A program made the translations under genes and the position numbers. DNA of 34,550 nucleotides from Candidatus Latescibacterota bacterium. GTDB lineage: Bacteria; Latescibacterota; UBA2968. Positions 9,109 through 16,637 of the stretch are shown piece by piece; the first letter of the stretch is position 1; each line of letters starts with the position of its first letter. Location: the NCBI GenBank assembly GCA_022821275.1, contig JAJEDY010000088.1:1-34550 (forward strand). Direction: 5' to 3'. Under the pieces are notes generated by a model. The model saw only the letters and a program-made list of their open reading frames with translations. It was not told where the DNA came from and made no database searches.

Positions 9109-11055
9109 TCAAAAGACATGCACCACATGCCCCTGCCCCGGAAACCAGACCAGATCTACTACAAAAGACAGCGTTACTGCCAGCGCATATCCAATCAACA
9201 AACCTACAAAAAAAGGCTGCCACTGGCGGTACAACACCATCCCCCCTCCCTTCAGCAACAACCCCTTGATCGCCCAAACCAGAAAGGCCGAAAACGCCAG
9301 TTCCCGTGTAAAATTGGTGCCGGGAATGGTCAGCCCGATCGGGTGAAGCGGCCACCTCGGAAACCGATAACGCAAAAAACTCAGCAGTCCCATCAGCGCG
9401 GCACCGATACCGAACAGCATCAGTCGGGTACTGTCCGTCCCCTGTGGCGTCTTCATCTTGGCAACCGCCGCATTAAAGGCCGCTTTGTTCCCACTTCTAT
9501 AGGGCCACACATCAAAATGATAGGCTCCGTGGACATAGGCCAGGTGAAGTGTAAATGCAAGCGATACCACTGCACTCAGCACCAGGCCAAATACCACAGC
9601 CCAGAGCAGAAGGCGTCGATTGCCACGCACAAAATCTGCCAGTCTTGCCCCGTGAACCAGCCCGGGCATAAACAGTCCCCGATAGGAAATCAACGCATAG
9701 GAAAATGCCAATGCCGTCATCGTCGCCCCCGACAGGGTACGCGTACCCAGAGCAGCCATCGTAAATGCCTGACCGCTCAGCGGGGTGCGCACATAAATCA
9801 ACCCGGTCTCCGCCACGATCTTGGCTACTCCCACATACGTCACCAGCGTTGCTAAAATACACAGAATGGCTGCACCATAGGCCATCCCCGCCGCGTGTAG
9901 CCACAACACCAGGTAACCCAGTCCTATCAACATCCCCCATACCGCCGCCCGATATCCCATCATCTCGTCCGAATCTCCGGCGTTCCGATCCCCTCTAAAA
10001 GCACTGCGGAACGCGGTGTAAAAGTGCCTCCGGGCCATCCACAACCCCCAGCCCACAAATACGACCAACGCCCCGAACCCCTCCCAGCCAGCCACCTCGT
10101 ATGACGATCCCCAACTATCGGAGTTCTTCAAACCAAATCCCAGACGCCTTAAGATACCCACCTGAAATACATTCAATACATAAAAAAACCAGACGCTAAA
10201 CAACACTTCCAGGTTGGCAAAATACACAAACCCGACCGTAAACAAATTGAGCTTGATCCGGATTCCGGGGAAATTGCGGCCCAGTGGTAGCGATGTTCCG
10301 GACCGGTAACTGCCCGTGGGAAATTTGGGTGCCCCTGGAGAAAAATACGACATAATGTTCCAGGCGATCATCCCAAATCCCGTCACAGCACCCGACCAGA
10401 ACAACCTTCCCCCAATCATCCGTATCCCGTGTTTTGGCGCCGAGACCAGATCGACCGCCACATTTGCCAGTGGATAGACCAATCGCTCGTGATCCACCCA
10501 CTGCCGCCGCAACAAAACCGCCAGACAGATCGACACACACGCCGCTGCACCGATAAAACTCAACCACCAGAACAGTGGCAAAACCCACGCTCCCCACGGC
10601 ACGGCCTGTCCGGGCGGTAATCCCTCAAAAAACCATGTCATCGCCCGCCCGTCTTCCGAGGGCGCCATCCACGGTCTGATGTGATTGTGCAGGTAAGGTG
10701 CCCACCCATTCTCCGGTGTAGCGAAATAAAACGGTGCTGCAAGAATCCCCAACAAATACCCCGGCAATCCGTCTGCCGCCGGGATCACCGCACTGGCCAA
10801 CCCCATCGTCAACGCCACCAGCAAATCCGAACGCCCGAACGCCCACTCGGGCTTTTTCGCTTTGAGCACCGGATTCACAATCAGAGCACACAGTACAAAG
10901 GGCACAAATAGTGCCAGCGCAAAATTGCTCATGTTCAATCGGGAGGCCCGCACAATAAACTCAGAATAGGTAGCCCAAACGCTCACCAGCACCACAAAAA
11001 ACGCCCCCAGAACCACCGCGCGAATCTTAAACCGATCGTCTCGCACCTGCCCCAT
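9109..11055 (-). CDS. DUF6785/DUF6784-type polytopic membrane protein A
   Basis: The 648-residue protein is almost entirely membrane segments (about 14-16). It aligns by eye with the gene at 16637-18592 over its full length: GRSDLLVALTMGL versus SRSELLTVAAMGL, ILAAPFYFATPENGW versus VLAAPYYFASPENQW, WVDHERLVYPL versus WVENERLVYPL, and the C-termini VDLVWFPGQGHVVHVF and VDVVWFMGRGHWIHLY. I place both in the large DUF6785/DUF6784 membrane family seen in Planctomycetes and related groups. Its function is undescribed; the topology suggests a transporter. The ATG has GAGGT about 7 nt upstream. The gene begins 19 bp after the TolB-like lipoprotein and is followed by the LamG/FG-GAP gene. Confidence 0.72.
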   Translation of the reverse strand: MGQVRDDRFKIRAVVLGAFFVVLVSVWATYSEFIVRASRLNMSNFALALFVPFVLCALIVNPVLKAKKPEWAFGRSDLLVALTMGLASAVIPAADGLPGYLLGILAAPFYFATPENGWAPYLHNHIRPWMAPSEDGRAMTWFFEGLPPGQAVPWGAWVLPLFWWLSFIGAAACVSICLAVLLRRQWVDHERLVYPLANVAVDLVSAPKHGIRMIGGRLFWSGAVTGFGMIAWNIMSYFSPGAPKFPTGSYRSGTSLPLGRNFPGIRIKLNLFTVGFVYFANLEVLFSVWFFYVLNVFQVGILRRLGFGLKNSDSWGSSYEVAGWEGFGALVVFVGWGLWMARRHFYTAFRSAFRGDRNAGDSDEMMGYRAAVWGMLIGLGYLVLWLHAAGMAYGAAILCILATLVTYVGVAKIVAETGLIYVRTPLSGQAFTMAALGTRTLSGATMTALAFSYALISYRGLFMPGLVHGARLADFVRGNRRLLLWAVVFGLVLSAVVSLAFTLHLAYVHGAYHFDVWPYRSGNKAAFNAAVAKMKTPQGTDSTRLMLFGIGAALMGLLSFLRYRFPRWPLHPIGLTIPGTNFTRELAFSAFLVWAIKGLLLKGGGMVLYRQWQPFFVGLLIGYALAVTLSFVVDLVWFPGQGHVVHVF

Positions 11056-11074
11056 TTATTTTACCTCAACGCCG

Positions 11075-12037
11075 CTACTCGGTTTGCCTCGGCGACCAGC
11101 GAGGCGCAGAGACCTCCATATCCACAGAAACTTCATGCAAATCTGTGCCATCGGCATTCATCATCATCAACCTGTGTTCCAGGCCACCCTGTCTCTCAGG
11201 GATTCGCCGCACTTCAAACGCAATCCTCTGACTGTCGGGAGACCATGTAGGAGAAAAAAAAGCCACTGTGGAACTCGCACCCCGGGTCAGCCGTCGCACC
11301 ATAGTCCCGTCGGAATTCATAGTATAAATCTCGCATTCAGGGAACTGATTCCTCACCTGTGGTTGATGCCGATTTGAGGCAAATGCAATGCGTGTTCCAT
11401 CTGACGACCAGGCTGGATGAATATTCTGAACACCATTGAAATCCGTAAGCCTGACCCGGTTAGAACCATCTGAATCCATGAGCAAAATGTCGATATTTGG
11501 ACCTTGGCGGGATTGAAAAGCAATCCTGCGCCCATCGGGTGACCAGTCCGGCGCTTCATCACTGCTGGGAGAATTTGTCAGATTTTGCAATCCTGTCCCA
11601 TCGAGGTTGACCGTGTAGATATCCCATCTATCCCTATTATCCTTTTTCGCCTGAAAAGCGATCTTTCCACCATCAGGCGACCAGGCGGGACCGAGATCGG
11701 GACCGGGCAAATTGACCACCTTCTGTATGCCCATATCCTCCAGATTAAAAATATAAATATCGAAATTTCCCAGTGCATCCCGGTTTGAAGTAAATACAAT
11801 GCGGCGAGCATTCGGAGACCAGGAGGGATTGGTATAGCCCCCCTTCTCGCTCGTAAGCCTCATCAAACCGTCGCCATCGGGACGCATCACAAAAATTTTG
11901 AACGATGAAAAGTCTCCCGGTCCCACAAACGCAATGCGGCCTTCAGCCGTTGAATAATCGGAATCCAGCAGATCGGTATTCCCAGCACAATGAAGCAGGG
12001 GAAAAAACAGAAGATACAATATCCACTGATTCCTCAT
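11075..12037 (-). CDS. TolB-like PD40 beta-propeller lipoprotein
   Basis: The 320-residue protein has a short signal with a plausible lipobox (LLFFPLLHC; Cys17), then repeated PD40 blades of the form WSPxxxRIxF: SWSPNARRIVFTSNRD, AWSPDGGKIAFQAKKD, DWSPDGRRIAFQSRQG, AWSSDGTRIAFASNRH, TWSPDSQRIAFEVRRI and a final RWSPRQTE that ends the protein. This is the propeller of TolB and DPP-IV-type proteins. It lacks the N-terminal TolB domain and there is no tol-pal gene nearby, so it is not TolB itself. Such lone PD40 propellers are usually periplasmic or outer-membrane binding modules. AGGAGG sits 7 bases before the ATG. It lies 24 bp downstream of an FG-GAP gene and 19 bp upstream of DUF6785 protein A. 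Confidence 0.85.
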   Translation of the reverse strand: MRNQWILYLLFFPLLHCAGNTDLLDSDYSTAEGRIAFVGPGDFSSFKIFVMRPDGDGLMRLTSEKGGYTNPSWSPNARRIVFTSNRDALGNFDIYIFNLEDMGIQKVVNLPGPDLGPAWSPDGGKIAFQAKKDNRDRWDIYTVNLDGTGLQNLTNSPSSDEAPDWSPDGRRIAFQSRQGPNIDILLMDSDGSNRVRLTDFNGVQNIHPAWSSDGTRIAFASNRHQPQVRNQFPECEIYTMNSDGTMVRRLTRGASSTVAFFSPTWSPDSQRIAFEVRRIPERQGGLEHRLMMMNADGTDLHEVSVDMEVSAPRWSPRQTE

Positions 12038-12061
12038 AGCATACCTCCTGCGCGGTCGATG

Positions 12062-13366
12062 CTATGCTGGCGCGCCATAGACCAGAATCTTCCGCCGATC
12101 GTAAATCAGCACCTCATCACTACCATCCCCATCCAGATCCAATACCATCGCGCCATATCCGATTCCGTAATCGTACGCCCGAAATCCCCGGATGCGCTGT
12201 TTGGGCTGTTTGAAATCCTCGCGAAAGGGAAATTCCATCACCCGGTTGCCATCTCCATCCATCAAAAACGGCCAGTAAAGATGTGTATCTTCCGGCTCGC
12301 TATCATAGGGCACATCCTCTTGTTGCTTCTTTAAAGCCGGGGCATAAATCACCAGATCCAGCCCGTCCTCCCGCCAGCCGCGCACAGCGTGTTGTGCGTA
12401 TCCCACACCGGGTTTTTGCCACAGAGCCTGTCCATTGGGCGTATAACACGTCATCCCAATCCACTTCTCGTTCAAAATCATCGTCTGCCCATCTATATCA
12501 CTGCGAAAACGCCCCACCGTCGTATTCTGCGAATGCTCATGAGGGCGTCTCCAGATCACCTCGCCCCGCGTATTCGCCACAAAAAAATCCCTGCTACCCG
12601 AATACGCAATTTCAATCTCCCCATCCCCATTGAGATCCACCGGATTGATATTGTCCGCATGCTCTGCCGTGGCATTTTCCACGGGAATTGACCACAACAA
12701 AGTCCCATCGCTATCCACCAGATTATATCCGATCAACATCTCGTCACACCCATCGCCATCCACATCGATCAAAACCGGCGCATGGCCTGCCCCGTGATAA
12801 TGCGGCGTCATCCACAACTCCGACAAATCGCTATCCAGAACATAAGTCGGATTGCCGTATTCATAAGGCGGATAAGCACCATCATTGACCTTCACCACGA
12901 GTTGCTGCCGCGTCGGATCGCCCTTCAAATTTCCTGCCTTCACCTGTGAAAAATTATCCGCTGGCAACTTCTTCTTTGCCTGCACCTCGCCCGTTTCCCC
13001 ATCAAAAACCGTCAGCACATCCCACACAATCGAAATCACCTCCGCCTTCCCATCGCCATCTACATCAGCCGTAAGAAAATCGTTGCCCCCATGCGCGCAG
13101 TACGGATCTGCCCCCCGATGCGGCTCACCCACCTGCCACAGCCGATTGCCCTCCTGGTCAACCGCCGTAATGCAGAACAAATGCCGTTCCTCGTCCGTAT
13201 TCCATCCCCGATCAATATAGAGATCCGACTTCAATTGTCCCGGACTCTGCCGCAACAAAAACGTCAGCTTTCCATCGCCAGTCACATCCGCCACAATCAT
13301 CTGCCCGCCAATACCTTCTACATCCAGTTCCCACAGCAACCGCGCATCGCTCAGTACATCACCCAT
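12062..13366 (-). CDS. FG-GAP propeller protein, rhamnogalacturonan-lyase-like, no signal peptide
   Basis: The 434-residue protein starts MGDVLSDARLLWELDVEG six bases after a perfect GGAGG, so the absence of a signal peptide is not a start-calling artefact. It contains FG-GAP loops: DVTGDGKLTFLL, DVDGDGKAEVISI, DVDGDGCDEMLIG, DLNGDGEIEIAYS and the C-terminal DLDGDGSDEVLIYDRR. It resembles the propeller half of the protein at 7046-9034 (for example YNLVDSDGTLLWSI versus YDLYDGDGNHLWTM) and the propellers of PL11-type rhamnogalacturonan lyases. No catalytic assignment is possible. It is followed 24 bp later by the TolB-like lipoprotein gene. Upstream lies a 115-bp gap with two repeat elements, the largest break in this half of the array and a possible operon boundary. 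Confidence 0.7.
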   Translation of the reverse strand: MGDVLSDARLLWELDVEGIGGQMIVADVTGDGKLTFLLRQSPGQLKSDLYIDRGWNTDEERHLFCITAVDQEGNRLWQVGEPHRGADPYCAHGGNDFLTADVDGDGKAEVISIVWDVLTVFDGETGEVQAKKKLPADNFSQVKAGNLKGDPTRQQLVVKVNDGAYPPYEYGNPTYVLDSDLSELWMTPHYHGAGHAPVLIDVDGDGCDEMLIGYNLVDSDGTLLWSIPVENATAEHADNINPVDLNGDGEIEIAYSGSRDFFVANTRGEVIWRRPHEHSQNTTVGRFRSDIDGQTMILNEKWIGMTCYTPNGQALWQKPGVGYAQHAVRGWREDGLDLVIYAPALKKQQEDVPYDSEPEDTHLYWPFLMDGDGNRVMEFPFREDFKQPKQRIRGFRAYDYGIGYGAMVLDLDGDGSDEVLIYDRRKILVYGAPA

Positions 13367-13428
13367 AGCTAGCCTCCTTGTATCTTAGCGTCACTTATCT
13401 GCGCCCTTATGTGGTTATCTCTTTTGAT

Positions 13429-13456
13429 GGGCGGGCACAGGGGCACCGCCCCTACA
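13429..13456. repeat. GTAGGGGCGGTGCCCCTGTGCCCGCCC-type palindromic repeat
   Basis: On the plus strand GGGCGG (13429-13434) pairs with CCGCCC (13446-13451) and the inner GGGGC (13440-13444) can pair with GCCCC (13448-13452). The element, ending in TACATTTG, resembles GC-rich mobile palindromes found dispersed between genes in several environmental phyla. It sits in the 115-bp gap between two genes and next to an ACAGATGAAC-type repeat. There is no T-tract, so it is not a classical terminator. Confidence 0.55.
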
Positions 13457-13470
13457 TTTGATTTTGATTT

Positions 13471-13504
13471 TTCATCTGCGTTCATCTGCGTTCATCTGTG
13501 GATG
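13471..13504 (-). repeat. ACAGATGAAC-type repeat, copy 2 (encodes a C-terminus)
   Basis: The plus strand shows three consecutive 10-bp units: TTCATCTGCG, TTCATCTGCG, TTCATCTGTG. On the minus strand the first unit encodes STDERR at the end of the CRTAC1 gene, and the TGA stop codon lies within the second unit. It shares its core with the elements at 1111-1150 and 15131-15170. Confidence 0.8.
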
Positions 13505-15113
13505 CGTTTTCTTCCACAACCACAACGCGATCCACCCCAACATCTTCCAAAACCTGCACGCGCCCACTTATCCAGCGCACCTCAATGCGATCCACGCGAC
13601 GCGCATTGCCCAGCCCAAAATGCAGCCGCAAATCGCTCACAGATAAATAGCTCGACTGGCTCCGAACCTCGCGCACCTGGATCTTTCCCCCCGCGCTCAC
13701 ATGCACCACTGCCCCAATCCCATCCCTATTTGAAAACCCCTGTTCCGTTCCCTGCATACCGCCCACCAGCTTTACAACGATCCAGTGTCCCGAGTTTTCC
13801 ACTTCGTTGCGGAACACCCGCGCACGCTGTCCCGAATGCAACACCACCAGATCCAGATCGCCATCCCCATCCACATCGCCAATTGCCGACCCGCGGCTCA
13901 CCCCAGGCGTTTCAATACCCGCATTGACCACCTCAAATTGCCCATCCGTATTGCGAAATATTTGATCTGCCTGTAAATAGGACTCAGCCCTGGAAAACGC
14001 CTGCACATTCGGGAAAATATGCCCATTTGCCACAAACAGATCCAGATCACCATCATTGTCATAATCGAAAAAATGAGTGCCAAATCCCAGAGGCAACAGA
14101 GACACCCCGGCAATTCCGGTTAGCGCGCTTCCCTCTGCAAAAAACCCACCCGCTCTGCTCTGATAAATCGCATTGGTCTCGTAAGAGAAATTCGTCACAA
14201 AAATATCCGATCGCCCGTCCCCATCTACATCTCCCACATCGACCCCCATACCCGCCTGCGTCCGGCCCTGCGCATTAAATGCCACGCCCGCCACTACACC
14301 CACATTCTCAAACCGTCCACCCGTGTTGCGGTACAAAAAGTTTGGCGTCGTATCATTCGCCACATAGAGATCGGTATCCCCATCCCCATCGTAATCCAGA
14401 CTCACCACCCCAAGCCCCTTGCCCGAAGAATCCGCCACACCCGCTTCAAAGGACACATCTGTAAATAGTCCATTCCCCTCATTCCGATAAAGCAAATCCG
14501 GCGCCCCCTCAAAATAGCCCGGATCGCAATACGTGCGAACGCCCACCCGCTCGCAATGCGGCTCGGTTTTCACATCATACGTCAAATAGCGCACCACATA
14601 CAAATCCAGATCGCCATCCCCATCCGCGTCAAAAAAGGTGGCACCTGCAGACCATCCACCACCCACCACGCCCGCCTCCTTCTCCAAAAAACCACCACGA
14701 CCATCATTTTGATACAGCACATTGGCATCGTAACCCGTCGTATAAAGATCGAGATCGCCATCATTGTCATAATCCCCAACCGTACACCCCATGCCATACC
14801 CCACACCCGGCGCACCCGGCACAGTGGAAAAACGAAACCCGCCATCGTTTCGGTAAAACGCGTTCTCGCCGCCCGTCTGCCCGTGTTCTCCATTGACAAA
14901 ATACAAATCCAGATCGCCATCCCCATCCGCATCAAACACCGCACAGCCCGACCCCATGGTCTCCAAATAATGCCAATTCCCCCGCGCGCCCGTCCGATGC
15001 ACAAACGATACACCAGACGATTCTGCGACCTCCACAAATTGCTCTGCGGCAGCCGAACTCGAATATAAAAGCAAAAAAAGAATACCGATGACTCTAATCA
15101 CTAATATTCCCAT
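13482..15113 (-). CDS. Secreted CRTAC1-family FG-GAP protein with ASPIC/UnbV domain
   Basis: From the ATG at 15113 the protein has 543 residues and starts with a clean signal peptide (MGILVIRVIGILFLLLYSSS then AAAEQ). An in-frame ATG at 15143 would add MNTDRRAYNW, encoded by a repeat element, and is less convincing although it overlaps the upstream stop as ATGA. Seven calcium-loop blades are visible: DADGDGDLDLYFV, DYDNDGDLDLYTT, DADGDGDLDLYVV, DYDGDGDTDLYVA, DVDGDGRSDIFVT, DYDNDGDLDLFVA, DVDGDGDLDLVVL. The C-terminal ASPIC/UnbV domain shows GIGAVVHVSAGG, LHFGLGNARRVDRIEVRW. It is probably periplasmic or extracellular. It directly follows a secreted TPR gene, mirroring the fused TPR-CRTAC1 protein at 3733-7053. 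The final STDERR is repeat-derived. Confidence 0.9.
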   Translation of the reverse strand: MGILVIRVIGILFLLLYSSSAAAEQFVEVAESSGVSFVHRTGARGNWHYLETMGSGCAVFDADGDGDLDLYFVNGEHGQTGGENAFYRNDGGFRFSTVPGAPGVGYGMGCTVGDYDNDGDLDLYTTGYDANVLYQNDGRGGFLEKEAGVVGGGWSAGATFFDADGDGDLDLYVVRYLTYDVKTEPHCERVGVRTYCDPGYFEGAPDLLYRNEGNGLFTDVSFEAGVADSSGKGLGVVSLDYDGDGDTDLYVANDTTPNFLYRNTGGRFENVGVVAGVAFNAQGRTQAGMGVDVGDVDGDGRSDIFVTNFSYETNAIYQSRAGGFFAEGSALTGIAGVSLLPLGFGTHFFDYDNDGDLDLFVANGHIFPNVQAFSRAESYLQADQIFRNTDGQFEVVNAGIETPGVSRGSAIGDVDGDGDLDLVVLHSGQRARVFRNEVENSGHWIVVKLVGGMQGTEQGFSNRDGIGAVVHVSAGGKIQVREVRSQSSYLSVSDLRLHFGLGNARRVDRIEVRWISGRVQVLEDVGVDRVVVVEENASTDERR

Positions 15114-15130
15114 CCAATTATAGGCACGCC

Positions 15131-15170
15131 TATCTGTGTTCATCTGCGTTCATCTGTGGTTGCTTTTGCC
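15131..15170 (-). repeat. ACAGATGAAC-type repeat, copy 3 (spans a stop and an alternative start)
   Basis: On the minus strand it reads GGCAAAAGCAACCACAGATG then AACGCAGATGAACACAGATA. It encodes KATTDERR and the TGA stop of the TPR gene, and also supplies the ATG (15143) that would begin the longest version of the next gene. It is 36/40 identical to copy 1. Confidence 0.8.
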
Positions 15171-16624
15171 TTCATTGCCTCGGCCTCTGCTTTCCGTCCC
15201 GCCCGACCGTAGAGAACCGACAACTGGAGATACAACGCCCTCGGATCGTCCACCCCTCCAATCACCTGATCGTACAACGCCTTTGCCGCGTCCATATCTC
15301 CCGCCACTGCATGTGCCACACCCAATCGCACCAGCAACCCCGCAGAATACGCAACCTGATCTGCCTTGATCTGATACGTCGAGATGCACTTATTCAAATG
15401 TCCCGTCTTCGCCTGTGCCTGACTAATCTGATCGTAAATATAAAACGCGGCATACGCAACCGGATCCATCGCCACAATCCGCTCATAGCCCTCCACCACA
15501 TCGCGCGACAACCCATCGGCACACAAAAACATATCTGTCCTGTGTCTCAATGCCTCATCGGAGACCATACCCCCTTCACCCAGCGCAAAAGCCGTATCAT
15601 AAGACCGCCGCGCCCGCTCTACATCCCCCAACGCCTGATAGGATTGTCCCAGCGCCAGATACACCACGGGAACCTCCGGACTAAACCGCCACGGCAAATC
15701 CGGATCTTCCACCAGATCGACCGCTTCCCGATAAACCTCTACTGCCTTATCGTGATGCCCCAATCTCACAAACCTGTCTCCGAAATCCAGCAAATCGGCT
15801 ACCTTATCAAATCGCGCGGGCAACACATACTGATCTCGAACTGTGTGCCGATGGCGCTCGTCAAAAAATTTAAACGTCTCCCAGACCTGTCGCGCCGATA
15901 GCGAATCGCCCGATACCTGATAAGCCTGTGCCAGTCCATAGTGACCTTTGGGGTCTTCAAAATCGATTTTTGTCGCCCGTTTGTACGCAGATATAGCAGA
16001 CGCATACTCGCCGTGCATCATCATGAGTTGTCCGATTTCTAAATGTGCCTCTTTGCGATCTGCAAACATGTGGACGGCCTTTTGAAACGCCTCCAGCGCC
16101 TCGTCGTAACGCGCTTGCCTGACCAGCGCAAGCCCATATCCGTAAACCGCCAGATCGTCCGTCGGATCTCGCTCCAAAACAGCCTTAAACGCCTCTTCCG
16201 CATCGGAATACGCCCCCGCTAATTCAGCCACGAAACCCAGATTGCGGTAAAACATTGTCTCATCGGGTTTTAGCGCGACCGCCTTCTCAAATGCTTCAAT
16301 CGCCGGACTGTAATTGCGCTGAAAAAAATACACCACCCCAAGATCGTTATGCGCTCCTGCATCCTCTATTTTTAGATGAATAGCCCGCCGCAAATTCTCC
16401 CCGGCATCTTGCAAATCGCCCTGCCGCGTCACAATCTGAAGCCACCCCAAAAATCGGTACGCATCCGCTGCTGTTGAATCGGCTGCGATCACATCCTCGC
16501 ACCGCACCATTGCACCGTAATAATTGCCCTTGATAATATCGACCAGCACCGAGTCCATCTGTGACGGCTCAACATTTGAGACAAACAGCATCCACACCAT
16601 TAGACAAGAACCAAATCTTTTCAA
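15140..16624 (-). CDS. Secreted TPR-repeat protein
   Basis: The protein has about 494 residues with a signal peptide (MKRFGSCLMVWMLFVSNVEP) and then TPR units through most of its length, such as AGAHNDLGVVYFFQRNYSPA, PDETMFYRNLGFVAELAGAY, DLAVYGYGLALVRQARYDEA, DPKGHYGLAQAYQVSGD and VVYLALGQSYQALGDVERA. TPR arrays bind partner proteins. I place the start at TTG 16624 because AGGAGG (16632-16637) is seven bases upstream; the GTG at 16630 is only one base from it, too close to be used. That Shine-Dalgarno overlaps the TGA of the DUF6785 gene 6 bp upstream. The last residues (KATTDERR) come from a repeat. It stands between DUF6785 protein B and a CRTAC1 protein, so its likely partners are these two. 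Confidence 0.87.
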   Translation of the reverse strand: MKRFGSCLMVWMLFVSNVEPSQMDSVLVDIIKGNYYGAMVRCEDVIAADSTAADAYRFLGWLQIVTRQGDLQDAGENLRRAIHLKIEDAGAHNDLGVVYFFQRNYSPAIEAFEKAVALKPDETMFYRNLGFVAELAGAYSDAEEAFKAVLERDPTDDLAVYGYGLALVRQARYDEALEAFQKAVHMFADRKEAHLEIGQLMMMHGEYASAISAYKRATKIDFEDPKGHYGLAQAYQVSGDSLSARQVWETFKFFDERHRHTVRDQYVLPARFDKVADLLDFGDRFVRLGHHDKAVEVYREAVDLVEDPDLPWRFSPEVPVVYLALGQSYQALGDVERARRSYDTAFALGEGGMVSDEALRHRTDMFLCADGLSRDVVEGYERIVAMDPVAYAAFYIYDQISQAQAKTGHLNKCISTYQIKADQVAYSAGLLVRLGVAHAVAGDMDAAKALYDQVIGGVDDPRALYLQLSVLYGRAGRKAEAEAMKAKATTDERR

Positions 16625-16631
16625 AATCACT

Positions 16632-16637
16632 CCTCCT
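16632..16637 (-). promoter_or_regulatory. Shine-Dalgarno AGGAGG overlapping upstream stop, favours TTG start
   Basis: AGGAGG starts within the TGA stop of the DUF6785-type gene and is spaced 7 nt from a TTG at 16624 but only 1 nt from the GTG at 16630. This points to a TTG start and to translational coupling. Confidence 0.65.

Noticed and set aside
11075-12037. True TolB of the Tol-Pal system
   Set aside because: Only the PD40 propeller is present, the N-terminal TolB domain is missing, and there are no tolQRA or pal neighbours.
13429-13456. Rho-independent terminator
   Set aside because: The GC-rich palindrome has no following T-tract on either strand and looks like a dispersed repeat.
13471-13504. 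Possible CRISPR array
   Set aside because: The 10-bp units are directly tandem with no spacers; this is a simple repeat element.
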